DNA from: Archaeoglobi archaeon
GTDB lineage: Archaea > Halobacteriota > Archaeoglobi > Archaeoglobales > Archaeoglobaceae
Reading direction: 5' to 3'
Assembly (NCBI GenBank): GCA_029259415.1
Contig: JAPDIW010000023.1
Span: 1-64,000, forward strand
DNA length: 64,000 bases
Both the position numbers and the translations under genes were made by a program. Every line of letters begins with the position of its first letter. The first letter of the stretch is position 1. Shown here in pieces: positions 30,477 through 39,304 of the stretch. The notes under the pieces are model-generated. The model had not been told where the DNA came from. It made no database searches and saw only the letters and a list, made by a program, of their open reading frames with translations.

Positions 30477-31471
30477 GGGACATAATAACTCCGGTAGCAT
30501 CCATAGCCGCATCTCTTCTTGTTGTTGGAATTCTGCTCGCTGCAATAGGAATAAACCCGTTCGAAGCCTATGCCGTGATGTTCACAAGTTCCTTCACCTC
30601 AAAATTTGGATTGGCTGAACTCTGTGTGAAAACAACACCTCTGATTCTCACCGGCCTGGCAGTGGCAATTCCGCTGAGGGCCGGACTTTGGAACATCGGT
30701 GCAGAGGGGCAGCTTTACATGGGCGCATTCGCGGCGAGTGTTGTCGCTCTCTACTCGAACCTTCCAAGTTATGCGATGCTCCCAGCAATGTTTTTGACTG
30801 CAGCAATATTCGGCATGGCCTGGGCGGCAATTCCGGCAGTTTTAAAGGCAAAATTCGACCTGAACGAGATACTGTCAACGCTCCTTCTAAACTACGTTGC
30901 AATATACTGGGTGGAGTATATGGTATACGGGCCGATGAGAGGTAAGGAGGTTTACAATTTCCCATACACAGACCTCTTTCCTGATATCGCAACACTTCCA
31001 AGATTTTTCGGAACTCGATTTCACCTTGGGTTCTTCATTGCTATCTTAATTGCTCTTGCAATACACTATATAGTTAACAAAACGGACTTCGGCTTTTCTC
31101 TGAAGGTTGTAGGAGCAAATCCTAGAGCTGCCGATTATGCTGGAATAAGCAGGCAGAAGGTAATTGTGTATTCAATGCTCCTCGGTGGAATGTTTGCTGG
31201 TATAGCAGGAATGATTGAAGTGAGCGGAATCCAGCTAAGATTGAGACCTTCGATCTCTACTGGATACGGATATGCAGGAATACCAGTTGCTCTTCTTGCT
31301 TCCGGAAACCCGCTTCTCGTTATGGCTTCTGCCGCTCTGTTTGGCTTTCTGTATGTCGGTGGCTCAGTGCTGCAGACCACTTATTCAGTTCCAATTGGGA
31401 TAGTCTATGTCTTCCAGTCGTTGATTGTTCTGTTCATAATAGCTGGGCAGTCGCTCAGGAGGAGGGATTGA
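30473..31471 (+). CDS. ABC transporter permease (BMP-type nucleoside uptake)
   Basis: PLILTGLAVAIPLRAGLWNIGAEGQLYMGAFAA; overlaps the ATPase stop. Confidence 0.9.
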   Translation: MRDIITPVASIAASLLVVGILLAAIGINPFEAYAVMFTSSFTSKFGLAELCVKTTPLILTGLAVAIPLRAGLWNIGAEGQLYMGAFAASVVALYSNLPSYAMLPAMFLTAAIFGMAWAAIPAVLKAKFDLNEILSTLLLNYVAIYWVEYMVYGPMRGKEVYNFPYTDLFPDIATLPRFFGTRFHLGFFIAILIALAIHYIVNKTDFGFSLKVVGANPRAADYAGISRQKVIVYSMLLGGMFAGIAGMIEVSGIQLRLRPSISTGYGYAGIPVALLASGNPLLVMASAALFGFLYVGGSVLQTTYSVPIGIVYVFQSLIVLFIIAGQSLRRRD

Positions 31472-31472
31472 G

Positions 31473-32405
31473 ATGGTAGATCCGGGATTCCTTGCTTCGC
31501 TGCTGGCCTCTTCTATAAGGGCCGGAACACCACTCCTTTATGCAACACTCGGCGAAATTATTACCGAGAGGAGCGGAGTTTTAAATCTGGGACTTGAGGG
31601 GATAATGATAACAGGTGCTTTTACTGGATTCGCGGTCAGTCTTGCAACTGGCAACCCCTGGCTGGGGGTGCTTTGCGGTGGGATTGCTGGAATGCTGCTA
31701 GCATTAGTGCATGCGTTCTTCTCCATAACGCTGAAGGCCAACCAGTCCATAACCGGTCTAATGCTCGTGCTTCTTGGGCTTGGCATAACGGGTTTTCTTG
31801 GAAGAAACTATATAGGTGAGGTTGCGTTTTATCTCGACCCGGTTAAAATCCCTGTACTGTCGGATTTACCATACATAGGAGAGGTTCTCTTCAGCCACGA
31901 CCCGATGGCGTATTTTGCGGTGATACTTGCTGCATTTCTTTGGTTTATTCTTTTCAAAACGAGGTACGGTTTGGAAATAATCGCTGCTGGAGAGAAGCCG
32001 GAGGCAGCGGACAGTATGGGAGTAAACGTTGATAGAGTGAGGTATTTCAGCACACTTTTTGGAGGTTTTCTCGTCGGCATTGGAGGCGCTTACCTCAGCC
32101 TCGCCTATGCTAAGCTCTGGACGGAAGGAATGACTGCAGGAAGAGGTTGGATTTGTCTTGCTTTGGTAATCTTCAGCGGATGGATGCCGCAGAGGGCAAT
32201 TCTCGGAGCTTACCTCTTCGGCGGGTTGGATGTACTTTCATTCAAACTCCAGGCTACTGGAGTTGGTGTGTCATATCACCTAATGAAAATGGTGCCCTAT
32301 GTTGTGACAATAGTTGTGCTATTGTTCAGCGTGATAAGGAAAAGGGCAGCCTTTGGAGCGCCTGCAGCACTTGGAATACCTTATGTCAGAGGAAAGAAAG
32401 AGTAA
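31473..32405 (+). CDS. ABC transporter permease (BMP-type nucleoside uptake)
   Basis: TPLLYATLGEIITERSGVLNLGLEGIMITGAF. Confidence 0.9.
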   Translation: MVDPGFLASLLASSIRAGTPLLYATLGEIITERSGVLNLGLEGIMITGAFTGFAVSLATGNPWLGVLCGGIAGMLLALVHAFFSITLKANQSITGLMLVLLGLGITGFLGRNYIGEVAFYLDPVKIPVLSDLPYIGEVLFSHDPMAYFAVILAAFLWFILFKTRYGLEIIAAGEKPEAADSMGVNVDRVRYFSTLFGGFLVGIGGAYLSLAYAKLWTEGMTAGRGWICLALVIFSGWMPQRAILGAYLFGGLDVLSFKLQATGVGVSYHLMKMVPYVVTIVVLLFSVIRKRAAFGAPAALGIPYVRGKKE

Positions 32406-32436
32406 AGTTTATTTCTTATGTAATTTGGCAGAAAAC

Positions 32437-33561
32437 ATGAAGGGTAAGTTTCTGGTTTTCATTGCCTTGGCAGTTTTAGCTGCCGGACTGCTGGCTGGAT
32501 GTGCGGGTGAAGAAGGAAAGCAGGTGACAACACCAACGGAGGAAAAAAAGGAGATTAAGGCTGCATTCGTTTACGTAAGCCCGATCGGAGATGCAGGGTG
32601 GACTTACAGCCACGACCTTGGCAGACAGTATATCGAGAAAGTTTACGGAGTGAAGACTGCTTACGCCGAAAATGTTGCTGAAGGAGGAGATGATGAGAGA
32701 GTTATAAGGCAGTTTGCCGAACAGGGTTACGATGTAATATTCACAACATCGTTCGGCTTCATGGACGCCACCATCACTGTTGCTAAGGACTTCCCTGACA
32801 CCATCTTCGAGCACTGCAGCGGTTACAAGACCGCAAAGAACGTTGGAACTTACTTCGGCAGGATGTATCAGGCAAGATATTTGAGCGGTATGGTGGCTGG
32901 AGCGATGACCAAGACGAACAAGATTGGTTACGTCGCAGCAGTTCCAATTCCAGAGGTTATCAGGGGAATTAATGCCTTCGCTCTCGGTGTCAAGAAGGTA
33001 AACCCTGACGCAAAAATTTACGTTGTATGGACGGGGACGTGGTATGACCCAGCTGAGGAGAAGGAGGCTGCACTCAGCCTAATCGATGAGGGCTGTGATG
33101 TCATAGCCCAGCACCAGGACTCTCCAGCAGCGCAGCAGGCAGCAGAAGAGAGAGGGGTTCACTCCATAGGCTACCACAGCGACATGTCCAAGTTCGCCCC
33201 TAACGCCCACCTCACGTCTGCAGTCTGGAACTGGAGCGTAATCTATTCCTACATCATTGAGCAGGTGATGCAGGGAACGTGGAAGAGCGAGCAAATCTGG
33301 TGGGGTATAGACAAAGGTGTTGTTGGCCTCTCCCCATTTAACGACGCTGTTCCGGAAGACGTGAGAAAGATGGTCGAGGAGGAGAAGCAGAAGTATCTAA
33401 ACGGAGAGGTTCCAGAGCAGTATCCATTTGTAGGCCCGATCTATGACCAGCAGGGCAATCTCGTGAAGGCTGAAGGAGAGGTAATGACCGACGAAGAACT
33501 GCTCTCAATGAGCTTCTTCGTTGACAATGTCGTGGGAGAAATTCCTGCAGCTTCTGAATAA
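32437..33561 (+). CDS. BMP-family (BmpA/PnrA) substrate-binding lipoprotein
   Basis: Lipobox-like LLAGCAG; AAFVYVSPIGDAGWTYSHDLGRQY, VIFTTSFGFMDA, QHQDSPAAQQAAEERGVHSIGYHSDM; start set at MKGKFLVFIALAVLAAG. Confidence 0.9.
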   Translation: MKGKFLVFIALAVLAAGLLAGCAGEEGKQVTTPTEEKKEIKAAFVYVSPIGDAGWTYSHDLGRQYIEKVYGVKTAYAENVAEGGDDERVIRQFAEQGYDVIFTTSFGFMDATITVAKDFPDTIFEHCSGYKTAKNVGTYFGRMYQARYLSGMVAGAMTKTNKIGYVAAVPIPEVIRGINAFALGVKKVNPDAKIYVVWTGTWYDPAEEKEAALSLIDEGCDVIAQHQDSPAAQQAAEERGVHSIGYHSDMSKFAPNAHLTSAVWNWSVIYSYIIEQVMQGTWKSEQIWWGIDKGVVGLSPFNDAVPEDVRKMVEEEKQKYLNGEVPEQYPFVGPIYDQQGNLVKAEGEVMTDEELLSMSFFVDNVVGEIPAASE

Positions 33562-34041
33562 TTTTTTATTTTCTAAATTTTTCGAGCAGATCCTATGTAT
33601 GTCCCAGTATAAATTTGATTCGTAAATTATTGCAGCAACAACTAGGCCGAAAGTCTAACTCACATCATCCTGTACCTCAAGAACAAGGTACGATAGTGCT
33701 ACTGCAGAAATCAGACCTAAAAACGTGGAAATGAGTAAACTTCGAGAATTTTAGCCTTTCCTCTTCCCCCTTCTCAAAAAGCCCAGAGCTACACCTATAA
33801 GGAAGACTATGATAGCATAAATATCCATGGTTCGAGTTCAACCTTATCTCTGATAAATTTAATCCTCTAGAACCTCTGTGGGCTCATTCTTTTCTTTCCT
33901 AATCCTCATAACGTCCTCTGTTTTCCTGAAGTACAGCCCCTCACACATAGCCTGAGTTAGACCGCATTCTTAAAACACTAACCTTCATTTTTGAAATTAC
34001 TCTGGGAGAAAAGCTATATACTCAACTGAGAAGTTTTGCAG

Positions 34042-34680
34042 ATGAAAGTAGCCCTTCTCGGAGGGACTGGCAATCTGGGAAAAGGTCTGGCATTGAGATT
34101 GGCAATCCTCGAACATGAAATTATTGTCGGTTCTCGTAAGGAGGAGAAGGCCAAATCAAAGGCTGAAGAGTACAGGAAAATTGCCGGCAATGTTAGGATT
34201 ACAGGAATGAAGAACGAAGATGCAGCAGAGAGTTGTGAAATCGCAATACTAACAATACCATGGGAACACGCAATAGAGACGGCAAAGGATCTTAAACACG
34301 TCCTGAGAGATAAGATCGTCGTGTCGCCTCTTGTGCCCGTATCCAAGGGGGAGAAGGGTTTTACGTATAATTCGGACAAATCTGCAGCTGAGATGGTTGC
34401 AGAAGTTTTGGAAAGTGATAGAGTTGTTTCAGCCTTCCATACCGTTCCAGCAGCAAGGTTTGCGAATCTCAATGAGAGGTTCGACTGGGATGTGCCGGTT
34501 TGCGGTGATGATGAGATGTCCAAGAAAGTTGTCATTGACCTTATATCTGAAATAGAGGGCTTAAGACCGCTTGACGCAGGACCTCTATCAAACTCAAGGC
34601 TTGTTGAATCCTTAACGCCTCTTATTCTCAACATAATGCGCTTTAATAGCATGGGAGAGCTCGGAATTAAGTTTCTGTGA
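34042..34680 (+). CDS. fno: F420-dependent NADP reductase (F420H2:NADP oxidoreductase)
   Basis: MKVALLGGTGNLGKGLALRLA, GMKNEDAAE, HTVPAARFANL, C-terminal NSRLVESLTPLILNIMRFN. Confidence 0.9.
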   Translation: MKVALLGGTGNLGKGLALRLAILEHEIIVGSRKEEKAKSKAEEYRKIAGNVRITGMKNEDAAESCEIAILTIPWEHAIETAKDLKHVLRDKIVVSPLVPVSKGEKGFTYNSDKSAAEMVAEVLESDRVVSAFHTVPAARFANLNERFDWDVPVCGDDEMSKKVVIDLISEIEGLRPLDAGPLSNSRLVESLTPLILNIMRFNSMGELGIKFL

Positions 34681-34714
34681 TTGTTGTAAGGTTCTCAACA
34701 TGCAGAAGAGCGAG

Positions 34715-35716
34715 CTACACTAATAAAGGAAAATTCAGAACGAAAACAGTTCCTGAGGGCTCGTTGTCCTTAACCTCAATGCTTCCTTTGTATCTATCCA
34801 TGAGGCTTGCGACGATAAACAACCCCAATCCCTGCCCTCCACCTGAATGAAAGCCTTCGTTGAATATTTTACCCTTGATTTCGTCGGGAATGCCAGATCC
34901 ATCATCTTCAACCCTAACTATCGTTTTATCCTCTTCACTTTTGATTATAACTCTTACACTCTTGCACATTCCGTGTTTTACGGCGTTGTTTAGCAGGTTG
35001 TCCGCGATTGAGTAAAGACCGTCGTCAGCCATAACTGCTGCATCCCCACTGATTTCAACATCGATACTGTAATTTTTCCCCGCCTCTTCAAAAACCTCCC
35101 TCACTGATACTGCTCTCAGCTTCCCTCCTGTTTTCATAAGCATCTCCAGATTTCTCAGCCTTTTGAGACTCTTTATTGAGTCGGTTAAGACATCATAGGC
35201 TTTTTCGACGAGCTTATCCTCTCGCTGTTCCATTGATAATTCAAGCAGGTTCATGGCAGCCGAAACTTTGTTTGCTACGTCATGACGGATAATCTTCCCA
35301 ACGAGGTCAACATATTTCTCTATGGTCTTTCTTCTCTGTTCTTCCATCACTAATTCCGTGATATCAACAACATTGCACACTATTGCTCCTTTCCCATTAT
35401 AGACTGCAGGAAAGGCTTTTAACTCAACCCAGGCAAGCGAGCCGTCTTTTCGCCTGATTTTTGCCACGTACTTTTCCGGAAGTGTATCAAATTCTTCGGA
35501 TTCAGTCATATCCGTAAATGTTCTCATATTTTCTCTGTCCACTATTTCAGCAAGCAAATCAAAGGGATCCATTTTCAAAAGTTCCTCCTTGCCGTAACCT
35601 GAAATTCTCTCAATTTCCTCGTTAACGAATATGAATCTTCCATCCTGATACACATAAATGCCCGTCCTCAACTTTTCCAGAATTTCGAGGGGGAAGGCAA
35701 CTCCTAAATCTATCAT
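34715..35716 (-). CDS. PAS-domain sensor histidine kinase
   Basis: N-terminal PAS plus PAC (RRKDGSLAWVELKAFPAVY), H-box IIRHDVANKV, G-box GGGQGLGLFIV. Confidence 0.88.
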   Translation of the reverse strand: MIDLGVAFPLEILEKLRTGIYVYQDGRFIFVNEEIERISGYGKEELLKMDPFDLLAEIVDRENMRTFTDMTESEEFDTLPEKYVAKIRRKDGSLAWVELKAFPAVYNGKGAIVCNVVDITELVMEEQRRKTIEKYVDLVGKIIRHDVANKVSAAMNLLELSMEQREDKLVEKAYDVLTDSIKSLKRLRNLEMLMKTGGKLRAVSVREVFEEAGKNYSIDVEISGDAAVMADDGLYSIADNLLNNAVKHGMCKSVRVIIKSEEDKTIVRVEDDGSGIPDEIKGKIFNEGFHSGGGQGLGLFIVASLMDRYKGSIEVKDNEPSGTVFVLNFPLLV

Positions 35717-35789
35717 TATCTAATCTTGAATTTAATCTTAAAATACTTTGCCATAACCTTTATAACTCATAGTGACAATGTAGTATTTG

Positions 35790-36097
35790 GTGGGCTAGGC
35801 CGGGGGGTTCGGCGTCCCCTGTAACCCGAAACCGCCGATATGCGGGGGCCGAAGCCGAGGGGAGGCTTGCCAAGCGGGTGGCAGCGGTCCCAGGCACCGC
35901 AGAATCCTCGTCCCGGAGGGCCGGCGGTTATGGCTGGGCTGCCCGGAGGGGCTGTCCGCCATATTTACCGGGGGAAACGGCCCAGGCCCGGAAGGGAGCA
36001 GGCTAACCCCGGACGACCGGCGCTTCCGGGGGTGCGGGGAGGAGGTGCCTGGAACTTCAAGCTGCCCGTAAGGCAAGTCGACCCGAGGCGCGCCCAC
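35790..36097 (+). ncRNA. ffs: Archaeal signal recognition particle RNA (7S RNA)
   Basis: GC-rich about 308 nt, terminal pairing GTGGGC...GCCCAC, conserved helix 8 text CCCAGGCCCGGAAGGGAGCAGGC. Confidence 0.92.
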
Positions 36098-36140
36098 CTT
36101 CTTCAGTTAAATTGAAAAATCGACGGTTCTAATTTGAGCG

Positions 36141-37790
36141 ATGTTCCTGCGCTTCGTAGATGAGGTAATCAGAGTTCTGGGAGATTACGGCGACGAGAGG
36201 TTTTTAAGGGAGAGTGAACACGCTGATCTGGCTTCAACAATTGCCTTCAAGCTGGCAAAAGAGCGTAAGAAAAGCCCTAAGGAGATAGCAGATGAGATTG
36301 TTGAGAGCCTTGAGGTGGATAGCGATTACATTGGCAGTGTTGAGAGCAAGAATGGCTATATCAACTTTTTCGCAAGTTATGAGTTTCTTGAAGATACGGT
36401 TAACGTGATTCTGGATGAGGATGAAAATTATGGCCATTTAAACCTCAAAGGGGAAATTCTGATTGAGCACACCTCAGCTAACCCTGACGGACCATTGCAC
36501 ATAGGGCACATCAGAAATTCCATCATCGGAGACACATTAGCGAGAATTTTTGCCAAAGCTGGCTTTAATGTGAGAACACACTACTACGTCAACGACATGG
36601 GAAGGCAGACTGCCATAACTGTCCTTGGAATAGAAAAATTCGGTCTAAAGGGTAAAAAACCCGACCATGCAGTTGCTGAAGCTTACATCGAGGCAAACAA
36701 GCTGCTTGAAAGCAACCCTGAGCTTGAAGAGTACGTGGAGAAGCTGATGCTAGATTACGAACGCGGTGATGAGGAAGCGGTAGAGAAGTTCAGAAGAGCT
36801 GTGGAAACCGCCTTGGATGGTATCAGACAGACGTTAAAGGCAATTAATGTTGAACATGATGAATTTGTTTGGGAGAGCGAATTTATTCGCAACGGCTACG
36901 TTGACAGGGTGCTCAAAGCTCTCGACGAGAAGGGGCTGATAAAGAGGGACGGTGCATGGATTATTGAGCTTGAAGACTTCGAAAAAGAGGTGGTTATAAG
37001 AAGGGAGAACGGCACGACGCTATACATCACAAGAGACCTCGCCTACCACATGTGGAAAAATGAGAACTACGAGAGGTTCATAAATGTCCTTGGCGCCGAC
37101 CACAAGCTTTACGGTGCACAGCTGTCGAGAATTCTCGAACTTATAAACCTTAAACCCCCTGAAATAGTTTTCTTCGAGTTCGTGTCTTTGCCAGAAGGAA
37201 GCATGAGCACAAGGAGGGGCAAGTTCATCTCTGCCGACGAGCTGATAGGGAAAGTTAAGGAGGAAGCATGGAAGATAATTTCCGGCAGGGAGATGGATGA
37301 GGGGGAGAAGAGGAAAATTGCAAATGCCGTAGCCGTTGGAGCGATAAGATTCGACTTCATTAAAATTGCTCCCGAGAAGCACATGACCTTTGACTGGAGC
37401 AAGGCTCTGGACTTTGAAAGGCAGACCGCAAGCTACATCCAGTACAGCCATGCAAGGGCGTGCAGCATCCTGCGAAAGGCGGTTGAGGATGGTATGCCTG
37501 AGCTTGAGTTCAAAGGCGAACTCTGTTCTTCCGGGGAGAGGAAGCTTGTAATGCTGCTCTCCAAAATGCCCTACATGGTGAAGAGAGTTGTAGAAGAGCT
37601 GCGCCCCAACGTGTTTGCAGAATATCTGCTCGGTGTTGCGGGAGCCTTTAACGACTTTTACCGAGATCATCCAGTTCTAAAGGCGGAAGCAGAGATACGG
37701 ATGCACAGGCTCGCAATTGTCGATGCTACAAGAATTGTGCTGAGAAACGGCCTTGAACTGCTCGGAATTGAACCGCTTGAAAGGATGTAG
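36141..37790 (+). CDS. argS: Arginyl-tRNA synthetase
   Basis: HTSANPDGPLHIGHIRNSIIGD (HIGH), DALD-type C-terminus; YVNDMGRQ. Confidence 0.96.
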   Translation: MFLRFVDEVIRVLGDYGDERFLRESEHADLASTIAFKLAKERKKSPKEIADEIVESLEVDSDYIGSVESKNGYINFFASYEFLEDTVNVILDEDENYGHLNLKGEILIEHTSANPDGPLHIGHIRNSIIGDTLARIFAKAGFNVRTHYYVNDMGRQTAITVLGIEKFGLKGKKPDHAVAEAYIEANKLLESNPELEEYVEKLMLDYERGDEEAVEKFRRAVETALDGIRQTLKAINVEHDEFVWESEFIRNGYVDRVLKALDEKGLIKRDGAWIIELEDFEKEVVIRRENGTTLYITRDLAYHMWKNENYERFINVLGADHKLYGAQLSRILELINLKPPEIVFFEFVSLPEGSMSTRRGKFISADELIGKVKEEAWKIISGREMDEGEKRKIANAVAVGAIRFDFIKIAPEKHMTFDWSKALDFERQTASYIQYSHARACSILRKAVEDGMPELEFKGELCSSGERKLVMLLSKMPYMVKRVVEELRPNVFAEYLLGVAGAFNDFYRDHPVLKAEAEIRMHRLAIVDATRIVLRNGLELLGIEPLERM

Positions 37791-37812
37791 CAGACTAAAA
37801 TAATTTTTAGTT

Positions 37813-37862
37813 TGTTATAAATATCCTATTGATTATGTTTGTCAACTCGAAATCTTATAACA
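37813..37862. promoter_or_regulatory. 8-bp inverted repeat TGTTATAA...TTATAACA upstream of the RHH regulator
   Basis: TGTTATAA (37813-37820) and TTATAACA (37855-37862) are exact reverse complements and share the TGTTAT/ATAACA core with the palindrome at 38599-38620. Confidence 0.45.
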
Positions 37863-37964
37863 TATTGGTTGACTCGTCATTGATTTAGTTTATCATTAGT
37901 TAGAACTTTTTTATACCCAAGAGTACTTACACAAAACGTTTGTGGACCTAAGGCGGTGAAAAAG

Positions 37965-38558
37965 ATGAAACTATTTCATAGAATAACCATATCGCTCAAT
38001 GATGAAGAGATGAAGCTTTTGGAGGATTTAAGGAGAGATAGCGGAGAGAGTTTAAGCCAGATTTTCCGCGAAGCCCTTACAGTTTATTACAACCTTATTA
38101 AGGCTTGCAGAAAAAATAAAGTTGACTTCAGAAAGTACTTTAATGACATAGATAGGCTTGCGACCCACATCCACGGAGTTGAGTCGAGACAGTTCGTAAT
38201 CATTGACAGAGAACTCTACCGCGTTTTGCTGAAGAAAATTCAAGAACTGGGAGATCCGGAGCAAATAGTTGACGAGGAGTTTGTTAATGCGGTGAGGGGT
38301 CTGGCAAACCTTTTTAAAATTGAATTTGAGTGGGATGAGAACACGCCGGACATCGAAAAAGCTGAAACCGTCCTGAAGATGATTGAGTTTGCCGGTGGTG
38401 GAGTGCTTCAAAAGTATGGAGAAGAACTCATCTTCCAGACACTTCCTGAGAATTTGATAGTCACAAAAATCATCATTGAGACTCTTTTCGAGCAGCTTAA
38501 CATAAATCTGACAGTCGAAACTTCGCTGGAGAGGATATTTATAAGGGTCAAGAATTAA
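37965..38558 (+). CDS. Ribbon-helix-helix (CopG-like) regulator with C-terminal sensor-like domain
   Basis: N-terminal HRITISLNDEEMKLLEDLRRDSGESLSQIFREALTVYYNL; lies immediately upstream of the methyltransferase operon. Confidence 0.78.
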   Translation: MKLFHRITISLNDEEMKLLEDLRRDSGESLSQIFREALTVYYNLIKACRKNKVDFRKYFNDIDRLATHIHGVESRQFVIIDRELYRVLLKKIQELGDPEQIVDEEFVNAVRGLANLFKIEFEWDENTPDIEKAETVLKMIEFAGGGVLQKYGEELIFQTLPENLIVTKIIIETLFEQLNINLTVETSLERIFIRVKN

Positions 38559-38598
38559 ATACGAGTTAAGAATGTTTTAACTTCAAATCAAATAAATT

Positions 38599-38620
38599 TG
38601 TTATGAACCCTTTCATAACA
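38599..38620. promoter_or_regulatory. Palindromic operator-like element TGTTATGAA-CCCT-TTCATAACA
   Basis: Perfect 9-bp arms with 4-nt spacer, located between the regulator stop and the corrinoid-protein start. Confidence 0.6.
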
Positions 38621-38665
38621 GGTTTTATTTTCATTTGCCTCATTTTCAAAATTGGAGGTGTCTGA

Positions 38666-39304
38666 ATGGCGGATGTTAGAGAAGAGTTTGTAAACGCACT
38701 TGCTGACCTCGATGAGGCAAAGACCATAGAGTTAACGAAGAGGAGGGTCGAAGCTGGCGAGGATCCGTTTGCGATTCTGGAGGACGTGAGAAAAGCAACG
38801 GACATAATAGGGAAACGCTTCGAAGAGGGGAGGTACTTCGTTTCTGATTTGATAATGGCTGGAGAGATACTCAAGCAGATAATGGACATCGTGAAACCGC
38901 TGATTGGAGAGAAAGACGGAGAGAAAAAAGGCAAGGTTGTGATAGGCACGGTGGAGGGAGACGTGCACGACATAGGGAAGAACATAGTCATAGCTCTGCT
39001 TGAGGCTGAAGGATTCGAAGTTGTCGACCTCGGAGTTGATCAGCCACCAGAGGCTTTTGTTAATGCCATAAAGGAGCACAACCCGGACGTTGTGGGACTC
39101 TCAGGACTGCTGACCGAAGCCATAGAGTCAATGAAGAAGACTGTAGAGGCGATAAAAGAGGCCGGACTGAGGGACAGGGTGAAGATAATCATCGGTGGAG
39201 GTAGAACGGATGAAGAAGCCAAGGAATACGTCGGAGCCGACGACTGGGCTGACGATGCAGCTGTTGGCGTGAGGAAGATAAAAGCCCTTATGGGGGTGGA
39301 GTGA
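38666..39304 (+). CDS. mtoC: Methyltransferase corrinoid protein (MtoC-like)
   Basis: Helical cap then B12-binding DVHDIGKNIV (DxHxxG), GLSGLLTEAIESMKKTVEAIKEAG. Confidence 0.88.
   Translation: MADVREEFVNALADLDEAKTIELTKRRVEAGEDPFAILEDVRKATDIIGKRFEEGRYFVSDLIMAGEILKQIMDIVKPLIGEKDGEKKGKVVIGTVEGDVHDIGKNIVIALLEAEGFEVVDLGVDQPPEAFVNAIKEHNPDVVGLSGLLTEAIESMKKTVEAIKEAGLRDRVKIIIGGGRTDEEAKEYVGADDWADDAAVGVRKIKALMGVE

Noticed and set aside
35795-36115. Two ORFs (100 aa minus, 91 aa plus) in a GC-rich block
   Set aside because: They lie entirely in the SRP RNA gene; Gly/Pro/Arg-rich translations are artefacts of the structured RNA
38566-38991. Minus ORF of 141 aa
   Set aside because: Antisense to the corrinoid protein and its control region; Ser/Pro-rich, no motifs
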